A stretch of 64,000 nucleotides of DNA from Anomaloglossus baeobatrachus. Its lineage: Eukaryota > Chordata > Amphibia > Anura > Aromobatidae. The notes under the pieces were generated by a model. The model was not told the origin of the DNA, made no database searches, and saw only the letters and a program-made list of their open reading frames with translations. Location: assembly GCF_048569485.1 (NCBI RefSeq), contig NC_134356.1:531600556-531664555 (forward strand). The letters run 5' to 3'. A program made the translations under genes and the position numbers. Positions 53,861-64,000 of the stretch are shown here, piece by piece. The stretch's first letter is position 1. Each line of letters begins with the position of its first letter.

Positions 53861-56800
53861 GACTTACACACAGGATGTGGCCTGGCATTTTCATTTTAAA
53901 AATCAAGATATGCATGAATGACAGGTGTAAGCCTCTTGCTCCCAGACCCCTGGCACTACAGACAAAAAACAATTTGGAGACCCATCTTGGAGTCTTGAGA
54001 TTAAAAGCCTTTCAAGCACACAGCAGGACAGTGGCATCAATTTCCTGCCTCCATTTCCCATAGTGTGTTTGTATATCAGGGAAGTATGGTCCATGCAACA
54101 CACAGGATGTGGGCTGGCATTTTCATTTTAAAAAATCAAGAGATGAATGAGTGACTTTTTGTAGACCTTTTGCTCTCAGAACCCTGGCACTACAAACAAG
54201 ACACATCATGTAGTCTTGATATTTAAAAACATTCTAGGCAGATAGCAATATAGAAGGATGATGGCATCAATTCCCCCCCATTTCCCCATAGTGAAAAGTA
54301 AAAAATCAAGAGATGCATGAGTGACAGACGTAGGCTTCTTGCTCCCAGAACCCTGGCAATACACAACTTGGAGACCCATCTTGGAGTCTTGATATTAAAA
54401 ACCATTCAGGCAGACAGCAGTACAGTGGCATCAATTGCCTCTCCATTTTTCTATAGTGGGTTTGCACAGCAGGAAATTATGGTTTATGCAACACCCAAAA
54501 TGTAGACTGGCAGTTTCATTTTAACCCCTTAACGACTGCGAGCTGTACTGGTACGTCCTAAGCCATATAGGTGTAATAACCTGCGGGCAGCCAGTGGTGA
54601 TTCATTCCTGTACATGTCAGCTGATTTGAACAGCTGACATGTGTGCCTTGCAGGAACTGGTGGATTCGCTATCCACCCATGCCTGTTAATCCCTTAAATT
54701 GTGCTGTCAAATTGTGACAGCGCAATTTAATTGCCAGTCGCTGTAAATGTTCACTCACCCGGCTCCATCGGCGGCACATGACGTGATCACTGTGAGCCGA
54801 TAGTTGCCATGGTAGCACATGGTCATGTGATGGCTCCTGTAGCTCACATGACTCACTTCCTATAACAGGCAGTCAAGTGCTGCCTGTTACAAGACATGAG
54901 CATTTCTGGTGGTCTCAGCTGTGTAGCTGTGATCAACAGAAATGAATGAGCGATCAGACTGCTGATCCTTATAGTGCCTAGGGGGACTAGTAAAATAAAA
55001 AAGTAGAAAGAAAAGTTTTAAAAATTAAACAAATAAAAAAACCTAAAAGTTTAAACCACCCCCCTTTCGCCCCATTGAAAATTAAAGGGTTAAAAAAAAT
55101 AAAAAATATACACACATTTGGTATCACTGCATTGAGAAATGCCCGGTCTATCAAAATATAAAATCAATTAATCTGAATGATAAATGGCGTAGTGACAAAA
55201 GAAATTCCAAACACCAAAATTAAGATTTTTTTGGTCACCACAAATTTTGTGCAAAATGCAATAACAGGTGATCAATACATAGCATCAGCGCAATAATGGT
55301 ATCATTAAAAATGTCAGCTCAAGACGGAAAAAATAAGCCATCATTGAGCCATAGATTCTAAAAAATGAGAATGCTATGAGTCATGGAATATGGCACAAAA
55401 AGTGTGCCTCTTTTTTTGGACAAACTTATGATTTTTTTTTAACCCCTTATATAAAAACTAGAAGGTGGCCCGATTCTACGCATCAGGTATTCTAGAATTT
55501 ACGTATTGTGTAGTTAATGTATGATTTTTGTTATATATATATAGATGTTGTTGTGTGTAGTTACCAAGTGTTTGTGTAGGGCGCTGTACATGTTCTGGGT
55601 GTTGTCTGGGTGTGGCGGGGGGTGAGAGCGGTGTTGTATGTGTGTTGCGTGTGTTGCGTTGTTTGTGGAGCGCTGTGTGTCTGTAGTGTTGTGTGTGTGT
55701 GTGTTGCGCGGTTTGTGTGGGTGTGGTGTGTTTTGGGGGGAGGTATGTTTTGTGCAATGTGTGTGTTGCGTGGTATGTGCGTATATGTATGTATGCCGCA
55801 GTGTTTGTGTGTTGGGTGTTGTGTGTCTGCAGCATTGTCTGTGTGTGTGGGTGTCTGTGTAGGGCGGTGTTTGTGGTTCCCAGTGTGTGTGTGGTGTGTT
55901 GTGTGTGTGTGTGTTGGGGGGAGGTGTGCACCTCCCATCGTGCTCCATCCCCCATGCTGCGCACCCCCCATCGTGCTCCATCCGCAATGCTGCGCACTCC
56001 CAAACGTGCTCCATCCGCCATGCTGCGCACTCCCAAACGTGCTCCATCCCCCATGCTGCGCACCCCCATCGTGCTCCATCCCCCATGCTGCACTAGCATC
56101 AGCCTCTCTGCCCCCAGCATCAGCCTCTCTCCTCCCAGCCTCAGCCTCTCTCCTCCCAGCATCAGCCTCTCTCCTCCCAGCATCAGCCTCTCTCCTCCCA
56201 GCATCAGCCTCTCCGTCCCCAGCATCAGCCTCTCTCCTCCCAGCCTCAGCCTCCCCCAGCATCAGCCTCTCTTCTCTCAGCCTCCCCCCTCCCAGCTTCC
56301 CTCCTCCCAGCCTTCCCCAGCATCAGCCTCTCTCCTCCCAGCCTCCACCTCCCAGCCTCCCCCAGCATCAGCCTCCCCCAGCATCAGCCTCTCTCCTTCC
56401 AGCCTCCCCCAGCATCAGCCTCCCCCAGCATCAGCCTCTCTCCTCCCAGCCTCCCTCCTCCCAGCCTTCCCCAGGATCAGCCTCTCTCCTCCCAGCCTCC
56501 CTCTTCCCAGCCTTCCCCAGCATCAGCCTCCACCTCCCAGCCTCCCTCAGCATCAGCCTCCCCCAGCATCAGCCTCTCTCCTTCCAGCCTCCCCCAGCAT
56601 CAGCCTCCCCCAGCATCAGCCTCTCTCCTTCCAGCCTCCCCCAGCATCAGCCTCCCCCAGCATCAGCCTCTCTCCTCCCAGCCTCCCTCCTCCCAACCTC
56701 CCCGAGCATCAGCCTCCCCCTCCCAGACTCCCCCAGCATCAGCCTCCCCCAGCATCAGCCTCTATCCTTCCAGCCTCCCCCAGCATCAGCCTCCCCCAGC

Positions 56801-57679
56801 CTCCCCCAGCATCAGCCTCTCTCCTCCCAGCCTCCCCCAGCATCAGCCTCTCTCCTCCCAGCCCCCTCCACCATCAGCCTCTCTCCTCCCAGCCTCCCCT
56901 AGCATCAGCCTCCCCCTCCATCAGCCTCCCCCAGCATCAGCCTCTCTCCTTCCAGCCTCCCCCAGCATCAGCCTACACCCTCCCAGCCTCCCCCAACATC
57001 AGCCTCCCCCAGCATCAGCCTCTCTCCTTCCAGCCTCCCCCAGCATCAGCCTCCCCCATCCCAGCTACCCCCAGCATCAGCCTCCCCCAGCATCAGCCTC
57101 TCTCCTCCCAGCCTCCCACAGCATCAGCCTCCCCCAGCATCAGCCTACACCCTCCCAGCCTCCCCCAACATCAGCCTCCCCCAGCATCAGCCTCCCCCAA
57201 CATCAGCCTCCCCCAGCATCAGCCTCCCCCAACATCAGCCTCCCCCAGCATCAGCCTCCCCCTCCCAGCCTTCCCCAGGATCAGCCTCTCTCCTCCCAGC
57301 CTCCTCCAGCACGCCGTGCTCCTCTGCCGACACTCACAGATCCAATCGCATACACTCACACACACACACACCCACCCGATCGCTTACACTCACACCCACC
57401 CGATCGCATACACTCACACCCACCCGATCGCATACACTCACACCCACCCGATCGCATACACTCACACACACCCGATCGCATACACTCACACACACACCCG
57501 ATCGCATACACTCACACACACACCCGATCGCATACACTCACACACACACCCGATCGCATACACTCACACACACCCGATCGCATACACTCACACGCACACC
57601 CGATCGCATACACTCACACGCACACCCGATCGCATACACTCACGCACACACACATTGACGATATTGCACATACGCGCTC

Positions 57680-57800
57680 ATACTCACAACATCCGGAGAT
57701 ACCACATGCTTCTGGCCATGTGATCCTCCGGCAGGTCCTGGAAGCTCACAGCACAGTATCGCGGCCGAGAAGCAAGCGATATCTCCGGATGCTGTGAGTG
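57680..57800. other. Internal hairpin of the 3-kb repeat, copy 2
   Basis: ACTCACAACATCCGGAGATA (near 57681) pairs with TATCTCCGGATGCTGTGAGT (near 57780), 20 bp with one mismatch, around a loop of about 80 bp. Copy 1 has the same hairpin with a shorter stem. Confidence 0.75.
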
Positions 57801-58114
57801 TGTGGATGCGATGTGAGGTGTGTGTGAGGTGTGTGTGAGAGTGAGTGTGATCTGATGTGTGTGTGTGTATGTGTGTGTTGTTATGTGTGTGCGTGTGTGT
57901 ATTTTCTGCCGCTGCAGGACCTTGATGCGCTGGTAACTATGCTACCATGGTTACCAGCGCATCACGTCCCCCACTCGCACGGGAGCCCACACCAGCATAC
58001 GGCGGCAAACCCCAGCAATGCGAGGGTTTGTGTCGGCTGGGATGGCGGAGTATGCTGGTGTGGGCTCCCGGGGGTACAGTACTCACCTGGTAGTCGTGTC
58101 TCCGTGTCAGTTCG

Positions 58115-58335
58115 GGGGATGCGTGTGGGGGCGGGGCCAGAGCGAGCATGCATTGCGTGACGGGGGCGGGGCGTGGCCGAGTTGCCAATACGTGCAGGGT
58201 GCCGGGGCGAGAGGCCAATCCATGTGGGGGGCGGAGCCTGTGCGAGCAGCCAGCCAATCAGTGTGAGGGGGGGAGCCAGGGCGAGCGACCAATCCATGCG
58301 GGGGGGCGGGGCCATGGCGAGGCCAGTGGCCAATC
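58115..58335 (+). promoter_or_regulatory. CCAAT and GC-box block of the 3-kb repeat, copy 2
   Basis: At least four CCAAT motifs (GGCCAATCC, AGCCAATCAG, GACCAATCC, GGCCAATCC) alternate with GGGGGCGGGG boxes, as in copy 1 at 16920-17100. Promoter function is inferred only. Confidence 0.4.
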
Positions 58336-59165
58336 CGCTTTGTGTCACCGTAAGGACACAATTTTGGAGCAAGACAGACAGACAGACAGATAGATAGACA
58401 GACAGACAGAATAAGGCAATTATATATATAGATAAACCTATACATGTTTAGTGTCTACGAACTCGCATTGACCTAAGACATCACACAGACACATCAATTT
58501 TACTATATGTTGAACACAGTGAACGAAATATCCCAAAAATAATTATGCAATTGCAATCTTTTTTTTTGCAAATTTTTTTCCACTAGAAATTCTTTTGCTG
58601 TTTTCCGGTACACTATATGGTAAAACTTATGTTTATGTTGTTTAAAAGTACAACTTGTCCCACAAAAAACAAGCCTTTATATGGCAAGATTAATGAAAAA
58701 TAAAACAGTTATGGCTCTCAGAAGCAGGAAAGCAAAAAAAAAAAAGGAAAATCGACCGGGAGGTGAAGGGGTTGAAAATCAAGAGATAAATGAGTGACAG
58801 GCATAGGCCTCTTGCTCTCAGAACCCTGGCAATATAGACAAAAGACAATTTGAAGACCCATCTTGGAGTCTTGAGATTAAAAACCTTTCTAGCAGACAGC
58901 AGGACAACCAGATAGGGGCATCAATTCCCTCCCATTCATTTCTCCATATTGTGTTTGCACACCAGGGAAGTATGGTTCATGCAACACACAGGATGTGGGC
59001 TGGCATTTACATTTTAAAAAATTAAAAAATTAAGAGATGCATGAGTGACAGGCGTAGGCCTCTTGCTCCGATAACCCTGGCACTAGAGACAAGATACAAC
59101 TTGGAAGCCTATATTGGAGTCCTGATTTTTTAAAAACACTGCAGCCAGACAGCAGGACAGTGGCA

Positions 59166-60405
59166 TCATTTGCCCATAGTGTGTTTACACAGCAGGGAGG
59201 TATGGTCCATGTAACACACATGATGTGGCCTCGAGGTCGCACATGGGTCAAAAACACCAGGCATGCTCACTTTCGTAACAGCGGGTAAACAAGTGAAGAT
59301 TCTGCGGTCGGAGACCTGTGTGAGAATAGTTTTTATGGTGATGCAGGGAGAGGAAGAAGGAGCAGACACAGTTGATTTGGCAGCCTGTGGTTGGGTAGGC
59401 CTGGTATTCTGCATTTTAGCATAGTAAGATTCCCACAGTAATGCATGTTGCATTACTGAGTCATAGTTTACAACTTTGGCAGATAACGAAAGTTGAGTAT
59501 CCAAAAAGACCCAGGCTAGCCAACCCTTCCTGCAATCTGCAGACTTGCTACCGCTGCTGGCTACAGCCAGAGTTGTGGCTGAGGATGCAGTACTTCTCAT
59601 GGTTGCATCACTATGTGTTTGTATGGGAATTGCCAATGTAACCTCCTCGGCTTCCTCCTCCCTCCTCCTCATCTGCTCAGCTACACAGCTGCATGCCTCT
59701 GGGTTCACACCAAGTGAAATCTACAACTTCAGTATAAGGCTCTATTTGTCCCACTCTTCTTCCTGACTTGACATCACATAACAGTATGCGGGCACCTCAG
59801 GTATCTGAGTCTCATCATCATCACCTCCACCCCCAGGGGTTAACATCAGTTGACGAGGGTTAAGCTCTTGTTCGGACCCTACTTCATCCGAGACAGGATC
59901 CAACTGACGAAGATTTGGGGCATTGGTGCAGATGCTTTCCTCCTCATGAGTGTGAGAATCTTTGAAGCGGACCTCTGATGCCCATGGGAGAGACTGTCTG
60001 AACATCTCTGCAGACTCGCCCATGTTTGGTTCCCCACAGTCATTTTGCCAATTGGAGATTTGTGACACAGAGGGAAACAAGCATAATTGAGATTGCACCT
60101 CTAAGGAATGAACTGGGTTTGATGTTGAAGTGAAGGAAGAGTAGGAGAGGCCACTAGATGCAGCGCTTGCCATCCACTTTACCACATGCTGTTTTTCAGC
60201 CTCATTTGGAAGTTGAAACGATGCCAAAGAAATCTAGTGGAGTAGGCTGTCCAGTAACGTAAGTTGTTTTCATTACTCTTGGGATAGGATGATCCAGTGT
60301 TTGCTCACTAGAGCTTTGACTAACAGAACTTTCCAAGCATACACCCACAACAGCCCTCCTATTTACTCTTCCACCAAAAGCTTCATTATTTATTTCCTGC
60401 CTCAC
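59166..60405 (-). pseudogene. hAT-2 transposase N-terminal remnants
   Basis: The minus frames 60405-60202, 60227-59742 and 59708-59166 follow each other. The middle one carries QHVVKWMASAASSGLSYSS and GGGGDDDETQIPEVPA, which parallel hAT-1 QQVVSWIADNASSQIG and GVDDDETQLSGSQ. The last has a region like a BED finger (RKGWLAWVFLDTQLSL) without the Cys/His pattern, so the finger is destroyed. Confidence 0.7.
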
Positions 60406-60434
60406 TTGGCAATAACTAGTACCAATAACTCTAA

Positions 60435-60730
60435 ATCTGTTTCACTAGCAGATTGACAACAGCCAGTACTAACAATACCTACAAAGGTGATAGACTGCAT
60501 AATTTTGAGCAGGCAATGAAAACTGCCAAGATCTTTTTGCCTAGTTCACTAGCAAAGTTGCAGCAGCCAGTACTAACTAACAATACTTAGAAATGTGATT
60601 GACTGTGTAATTTTGACCAAGCAATGAAAACTGGCAAGACCTTTTTACCTAGTGCACTAGCAAATTTACAGAACCAGTACTAACTAACAATACCTAAAAA
60701 TATGATTAACTGGATAATTGGGAGCAATCT
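60435..60730. repeat. Tandem repeat of about 107 bp, three units
   Basis: CACTAGCA(A/G)A..CAGCCAGTACTAAC recurs near 60442, 60548 and 60655, each followed by AATACCTA..AAATGTGAT and CAATGAAAACTG. It lies outside the transposase at the hAT-2 right end, where hAT-1 has its 118-bp array. Confidence 0.8.
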
Positions 60731-61320
60731 GTAATAAGTAGCCATAGCTACTTAGTTCCTTTACTTGCAATTCTTTAGCAGGTACTGTCAAGTAGCTAAC
60801 CCTATTTCAATCATTAAATGCTGATATGTGTTACACAGCTTTCTCTATACTGCACGTTCCTATACTACAGCTTTCCCTACACTATCGCTCTCCTACCTAT
60901 CATTAAACCCTTAGCTAAGCTAACTGTCTAGCAGCCCTGCCAGGAGCACTTTCCCTAACGTTTCACATTCACAAAATGGCGCTGATGCAGCATGCCCGCA
61001 ATTTATATGCAGAATGACATGTGACTTAGGCAGCCAATGACCCAAGCCCTTGTGTCTGAACCTTGTGGATGTTTGTTGCGCCATGATTGGCTGCAGGAAC
61101 ATCCACAAATAAAGTTAAAAAAAAATGGCGCAGTGCGCATCTGGCTTGTTCCGAGTCCCCACCCCCTCTACTCATTAAACACATCCCCCCATTCATCATA
61201 CAGCACCACAATCCTATCTAAAAGCATAACATGTTATTTGAAAAGCATTTTTTTAAAAACAATCAAACAAAACCGAACATTACCAACTTTTGGGGAAAGT
61301 GCTCGAGTTACCGAGCCAGG
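60731..61320. other. Subterminal region of hAT-2
   Basis: Noncoding. It contains AAAATGGCGC twice (about 60972 and 61122, flanking an inverted CCAATGAC/GATTGGCTG pair) and GTGCTCGAGTTACCGAGCC near 61300, the kind of sequence found just inside hAT ends. Confidence 0.45.
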
Positions 61321-61344
61321 GCCAAACAGATTAGATGAGGCTGA

Positions 61345-61830
61345 GTAGTATCACCCTGTGTACTTTCTTCCTCTATCTCCTTCTGGTCCACATGCAAAGC
61401 TTCCTCTTTAATTGTGAACAGTGAGCTTTTCAGTAGACACAGTAGCAGGATGGTTACTCTGATTATGGTGTCATCGCCGCTCACTATCTTGGTTGATTAC
61501 TCAAACTTTTGGAGATGTACACAGATGTCAGACATCCATGGCCACTTTTCGGTTCTTATGTGCGTAGACTGACCGGAATACTAGGATTCAACTATAGTCC
61601 TCTGCTGATCACAAAGCCTTGCTAAACATATGTAATGTTGATTCCCAGCATGTGGGCAGGTCGCAAATCATTTCGTGAGGTGGCACTTGCTATTGCTGCT
61701 GCACTGGCAGACTGGTGGCAACTGTAGGTGACTTGCAGAAATAGCCACGCATGCGGCATTCCTGGATAAGTAGCTCAGGCAAATATGGGTAGGTTTTCAG
61801 AAAGATCTGAACCACTGTAATGCCTATTCC
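61345..61830 (-). pseudogene. hAT core fragment
   Basis: GGTGTCATCGCCGCTCAC, CAGACATCCATGGCCAC and the following 350 bp match hAT-1 at 5840-6190 on the same strand, with many changes. It is a relic of another hAT copy or a displaced part of hAT-2. Confidence 0.7.
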
Positions 61831-62424
61831 CACACCCCCGCACTGTCTTGCTCTTTTTCCCTGGTAGTCATGCCATCACTCTCCCCTTCCCGGCCGCCCA
61901 GCTGCGACTGCCCTGTCCCCAGCTCCTGCCGCTGACTCCCGGGGCCTGAGCACACTGCACAGGTCTCCAGGGAGTGTTCATAGGGCACCTGCACACATCT
62001 CCTTTCTTAAAGGACCAGTACGCACTTGCCCAAAAGTACCTCTCAGCCTATGGCCAAGAGGCATCAGGTTTTTAAGGCACCTTCCCCTTAAGAGATGTAG
62101 CTAGTTTTCAGATCCCATTGTGCTGCTGCTGTTATTGCTATGTGTGCTGTATTGCTGATGCTCTTCTGTGTTCCAGTGCATGCTACTGCAACTATCCATA
62201 CCTACTGCTGCTGCAATTGTCCACACTGGCCACCGCTGCTGCAACTCGGCATGGTCGTGTGTGACAATGGCTGTAACCTAATGATGCCCATGTACTCAAC
62301 TTAATGGTTGGCATGCTCGCAGGGTGAGCAAGGGGTAAGTGGATCCACTGAACCAATGGCACCGATCATTGATCTGGAGGAGCGACCTGAATGGCCGAAC
62401 CTACTAACAGAGACTATTGGTATA
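61831..62424. other. Mixed relic sequence
   Basis: A GC-rich stretch (61870-62000) is followed by CTGCTGCTG-type low-complexity sequence. At about 62254 GTCGTGTGTGACAATGGCTG would encode the hAT VVCDNG motif, but on the plus strand, so a small hAT piece lies inverted here. Confidence 0.4.
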
Positions 62425-62846
62425 CAGTGTGTCCACCCATATCCTGTCCACCGCCATTAACTTGAGAACAGCGGCAGCTATAGGCATAGAAGTGGTGTCT
62501 AGGTATATTAAAGTATCCATGCGCTACGCAATGAAACCACCTATAGTGCCACCTGGTGGAAAACAACGGAGTTAGCATTTTTATCTTGAAAACGAAACAA
62601 GATAGAGAAAAAAAGTGAATTACAAAGTTGTAGGGCATCATCAATTCAATACGAATCGACACCTTGCATACATAAATGCTAAGATTAGAATGTGTAAATC
62701 TCACAAGGCTGCGGACTTGAAGCGATACCTCATGGAGACCTTCCTACAAGTCATTGGGTATGGTGGCTGCGTGGAGTGGCCTCCACGCTCACCTAACCTT
62801 ACCCCATTGGACTTCTTTCTGTGAGGTCACATCAAACAGGTGTATG
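62425..62846 (+). mobile_element. Mariner-like relic, copy 3
   Basis: After TA it starts CAGTGTGTCCACCC. The plus strand encodes a decayed transposase end, VGYGGCVEWPPRSPN with LTPLDFFL, the region of the last catalytic residue in the IS630/Tc1/mariner superfamily. The relic is cut at 62846 by an LTR. The sister copy at 19262-19945 shows that the sequence originally continued. Confidence 0.75.
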
Positions 62847-64000
62847 TGTTGCGGGCGGCAGAGCGCTGAGCTCACCATGCTCGGGTCCGTCGCTGCTGCT
62901 GCTGCTTGGTGGCTCGAGCGGTGGGCCGGATCCGGGGACTCGAGCGCCGCTCCTCGCCCGTGAGTGAAAGGGGGGGGTAGTTCGGTTTGGGGATTTGGTC
63001 CATGACGCCACCCACGGGTCGTGGTGAGGTTGGGCACCACCGTTGCTACTGACGGGGATCCCGGGAGCGATGGCAGGGTGCAGCTGGGATGTTTCTCTCC
63101 CCTCCGTGGGTAGGGGGTTGGTGGTCCCGGGGCCCGGTGAGGTGTCGGGGAGGCAGGGTTGGCAAGGTGCAGGGTCGCTCGGACTGTGCAGTGCGGTGCC
63201 GGATGGCACGGTAGTACTCACTCAGCCACAAATGGATGCAAAGTCTCTGGTAAAACAAACGGCTGGATGGACGTGTCCCGCAGCCGGCTGCTGTGGTTTC
63301 TCCCAGACGGGTGGTGGTGGCTGCCTTTCCCTGCACCTTTTGTGTATTTTCGGTCCCGATGGCTTCCCACCGGTAACCCGCTCCCCAGCGTGTATATGTG
63401 CCGGAGGAGCCCCCTTGCCCGCAGGCTCCGGTCCTGGGAACTCCAGCTGTGGTGGTAGCTGTATTTCCCTTTTGCTGGTTGGACGGTTGCCTTCAATCAG
63501 GTCTTGGCTGTTAGGAAACCCCTGGGGTTCCGGTCACTAATGGATTTGACCTGTTTAACGGCGACTCCAAGCCTGGTCGGGGTCCGCAGGCCCTGCCGGT
63601 TTGTGCTAACTTCACTTCGGTCCCCGGTTCGGTACCGGCGGGCCACCGCCCGTCCCCGGTCCTACGGTTCCGCGTTGATCTGCCTCTCCTGCAGACGCCC
63701 ACCACCATCTGCCAACCTTGCTCTCGGTGCCCGGGCCACGTACCCAGACATGGTCAGTTTGCTCCTCTACTACCACTTCCCTAACTGCACTCGAGCTCTG
63801 CCCGAGCTGAACTAACTTCCTTTCCTGCCTCCAGGACTGTAAACTCCTCAGTGGGTGGGGCCAACCACCTGGCTCCACCCCACCTGGTGTGGACATCAGC
63901 CCCTGGAGGGGGGCAACAAGGATTTGTGTCTGACTGATGTGCCTATCTCGGGGTGGGGGTGTTGTGTTGTAGTCCCTGTGACGACCTGGCTAGTCCAGGG
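62847..64000 (-). mobile_element. LTR of family A, running to the window end
   Basis: It starts TGTTGCGGGCGG inside the mariner relic and keeps the block order of the LTRs at 23358 and 26627. The last bases (GTCCAGGG) fall about seven short of the expected end CGACACA, so the border or an adjoining internal region lies just outside. It has the same direction as the LTR at 1-1112. Fossil. Confidence 0.85.

Larger units (their letters stand above)
55457..58430 (+). repeat. 3-kb dispersed repeat, copy 2
   Basis: Same ends, order and hairpins as 14074-17180. The arrays differ in length: about 5 units of the 33-bp repeat (55929-56094), a long CATCAGCCTC-based array (56095-57310) with many CCCCCAG variants, and about 12 units of the 24-bp repeat (57341-57650). 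A plus-strand frame stays open for 676 codons (55693-57723) because of triplet-length units. The host copy without it (40935-40960) shows insertion into an AT-rich AAAA..TAAA site. Confidence 0.8.
54521..58775. mobile_element. TTAA-type non-autonomous element, copy 2, inside the array
   Basis: It starts TTAACCCCTTAACGACTG and ends GAAGGGG followed by TTGA, a decayed TTAA. CCCCTT/AAGGGG ends with a TTAA target are typical of piggyBac-like or Kolobok-like elements; which one cannot be decided without a transposase. The array unit reads TTTCATTTTAAAAAATCAAG elsewhere, so the empty site is known and the insertion point is exact. About 1.25 kb is its own; the rest is an inserted 3-kb repeat. Confidence 0.85.
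52030..59160. repeat. Tandem array of units of about 230 bp in hAT-2
   Basis: ATGCATGAGTGACAGGC(A/G)TAGG recurs, with variation, near 52043, 52270, 52493, 52738, 53283, 53907, 54140, 54310, 58780 and 59035. Each unit continues with CTTGCTCCCAGAACCCTGGC, GACCCATCTTGGAGTCTTGA, TTTGCACA and GGGCTGGCATTTTCATTTTA. Two longer units also hold a piece of hAT transposase core. A related start occurs at 51270, so the unit appears to derive from the element's own 3' transposase region. Units are 10-25 percent diverged, so the array is old. Confidence 0.85.
51237..61320 (-). mobile_element. Second hAT transposon (hAT-2), rearranged and expanded
   Basis: The left end is TAGGGATAAGCGAACC. Just inside, the minus strand encodes a hAT C-terminus (about 51560-51340, LTASVLSEHDFSAAAGILTD) and a further block (51870-51640). 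The right part (60405-59166) holds N-terminal remnants. The region between, where the core should be, is a tandem array plus a nested 4.2-kb insertion. The GTGCTCGAGTTACCGAGCC region near 61300 looks like inner end sequence, but the right terminal repeat is missing, so no target duplication can be read. Confidence 0.7.

Overview
The window looks like intergenic DNA from a repeat-rich vertebrate, most likely an anuran amphibian. The evidence is the mix of repeats: Tc1/mariner, BED-finger hAT, Harbinger-type and TTAA-type miniature elements, an L2 LINE, GC-rich 1.1-1.2 kb LTRs and long tandem arrays, at low gene density. The amphibian call rests on my recognition of these repeat types and is not proved here. 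I see no intact host gene, tRNA or rRNA. The only host-gene trace is a broken, intronless copy of an FXR1-like gene on the minus strand at about 28.8-31.3 kb.

Layout. 1-1.1 kb: an LTR cut by the window edge, then a foldback element. 3.0-11.6 kb: a solo LTR split by a complete hAT transposon (3390-10757, 8-bp target duplication ATAACAAC), which is itself split by another solo LTR. 11.6-14.0 kb: a minisatellite and two miniature inverted-repeat elements. 14.1-17.2 kb: a 3-kb repeat made largely of minisatellites. 17.2-19.0 kb: a Tc1 transposon with a nearly whole transposase. 19-22.3 kb: Tc1 and mariner relics and a large inverted repeat. 23.3-28.5 kb: a young LTR retroelement with 1.2 kb LTRs and a 4-bp target duplication. 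28.8-32 kb: the FXR1-like pseudogene with two nested miniature elements. 32.5-33.6 kb: a solo LTR. 34.4-39.6 kb: a Tc1 relic and a second LTR retroelement. 39.6-51.2 kb: miniature elements, an L2 LINE interrupted by two insertions, solo LTRs and common dispersed repeats. 51.2-61.3 kb: a second, badly rearranged hAT whose middle is a tandem array; a TTAA-type element sits in the array, and a second copy of the 3-kb repeat sits in that. 61.3-64 kb: hAT and mariner relics and another LTR that runs to the window edge.

What stands out. The two LTR retroelements (23358-27848 and 34895-39589) have clearly different LTRs, yet both encode a protein with a Y-box-like cold-shock domain. Both share a conserved block just upstream of that domain and a nearly identical primer-binding-site-like sequence. 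I see no reverse transcriptase in either, so they look non-autonomous. A nucleic-acid-binding domain carried by a small LTR element is the best candidate here for something undescribed. Other notable points are terminal tandem arrays of a different module at each end of the hAT, a Tc1 end with a doubled terminal repeat around filler from another Tc1 family, and several insertions whose empty sites can be read from sister copies inside this window.

Limits. All comparisons were made by eye. Boundaries of relics are approximate, family names for repeats are by recognition, and no database search was run.
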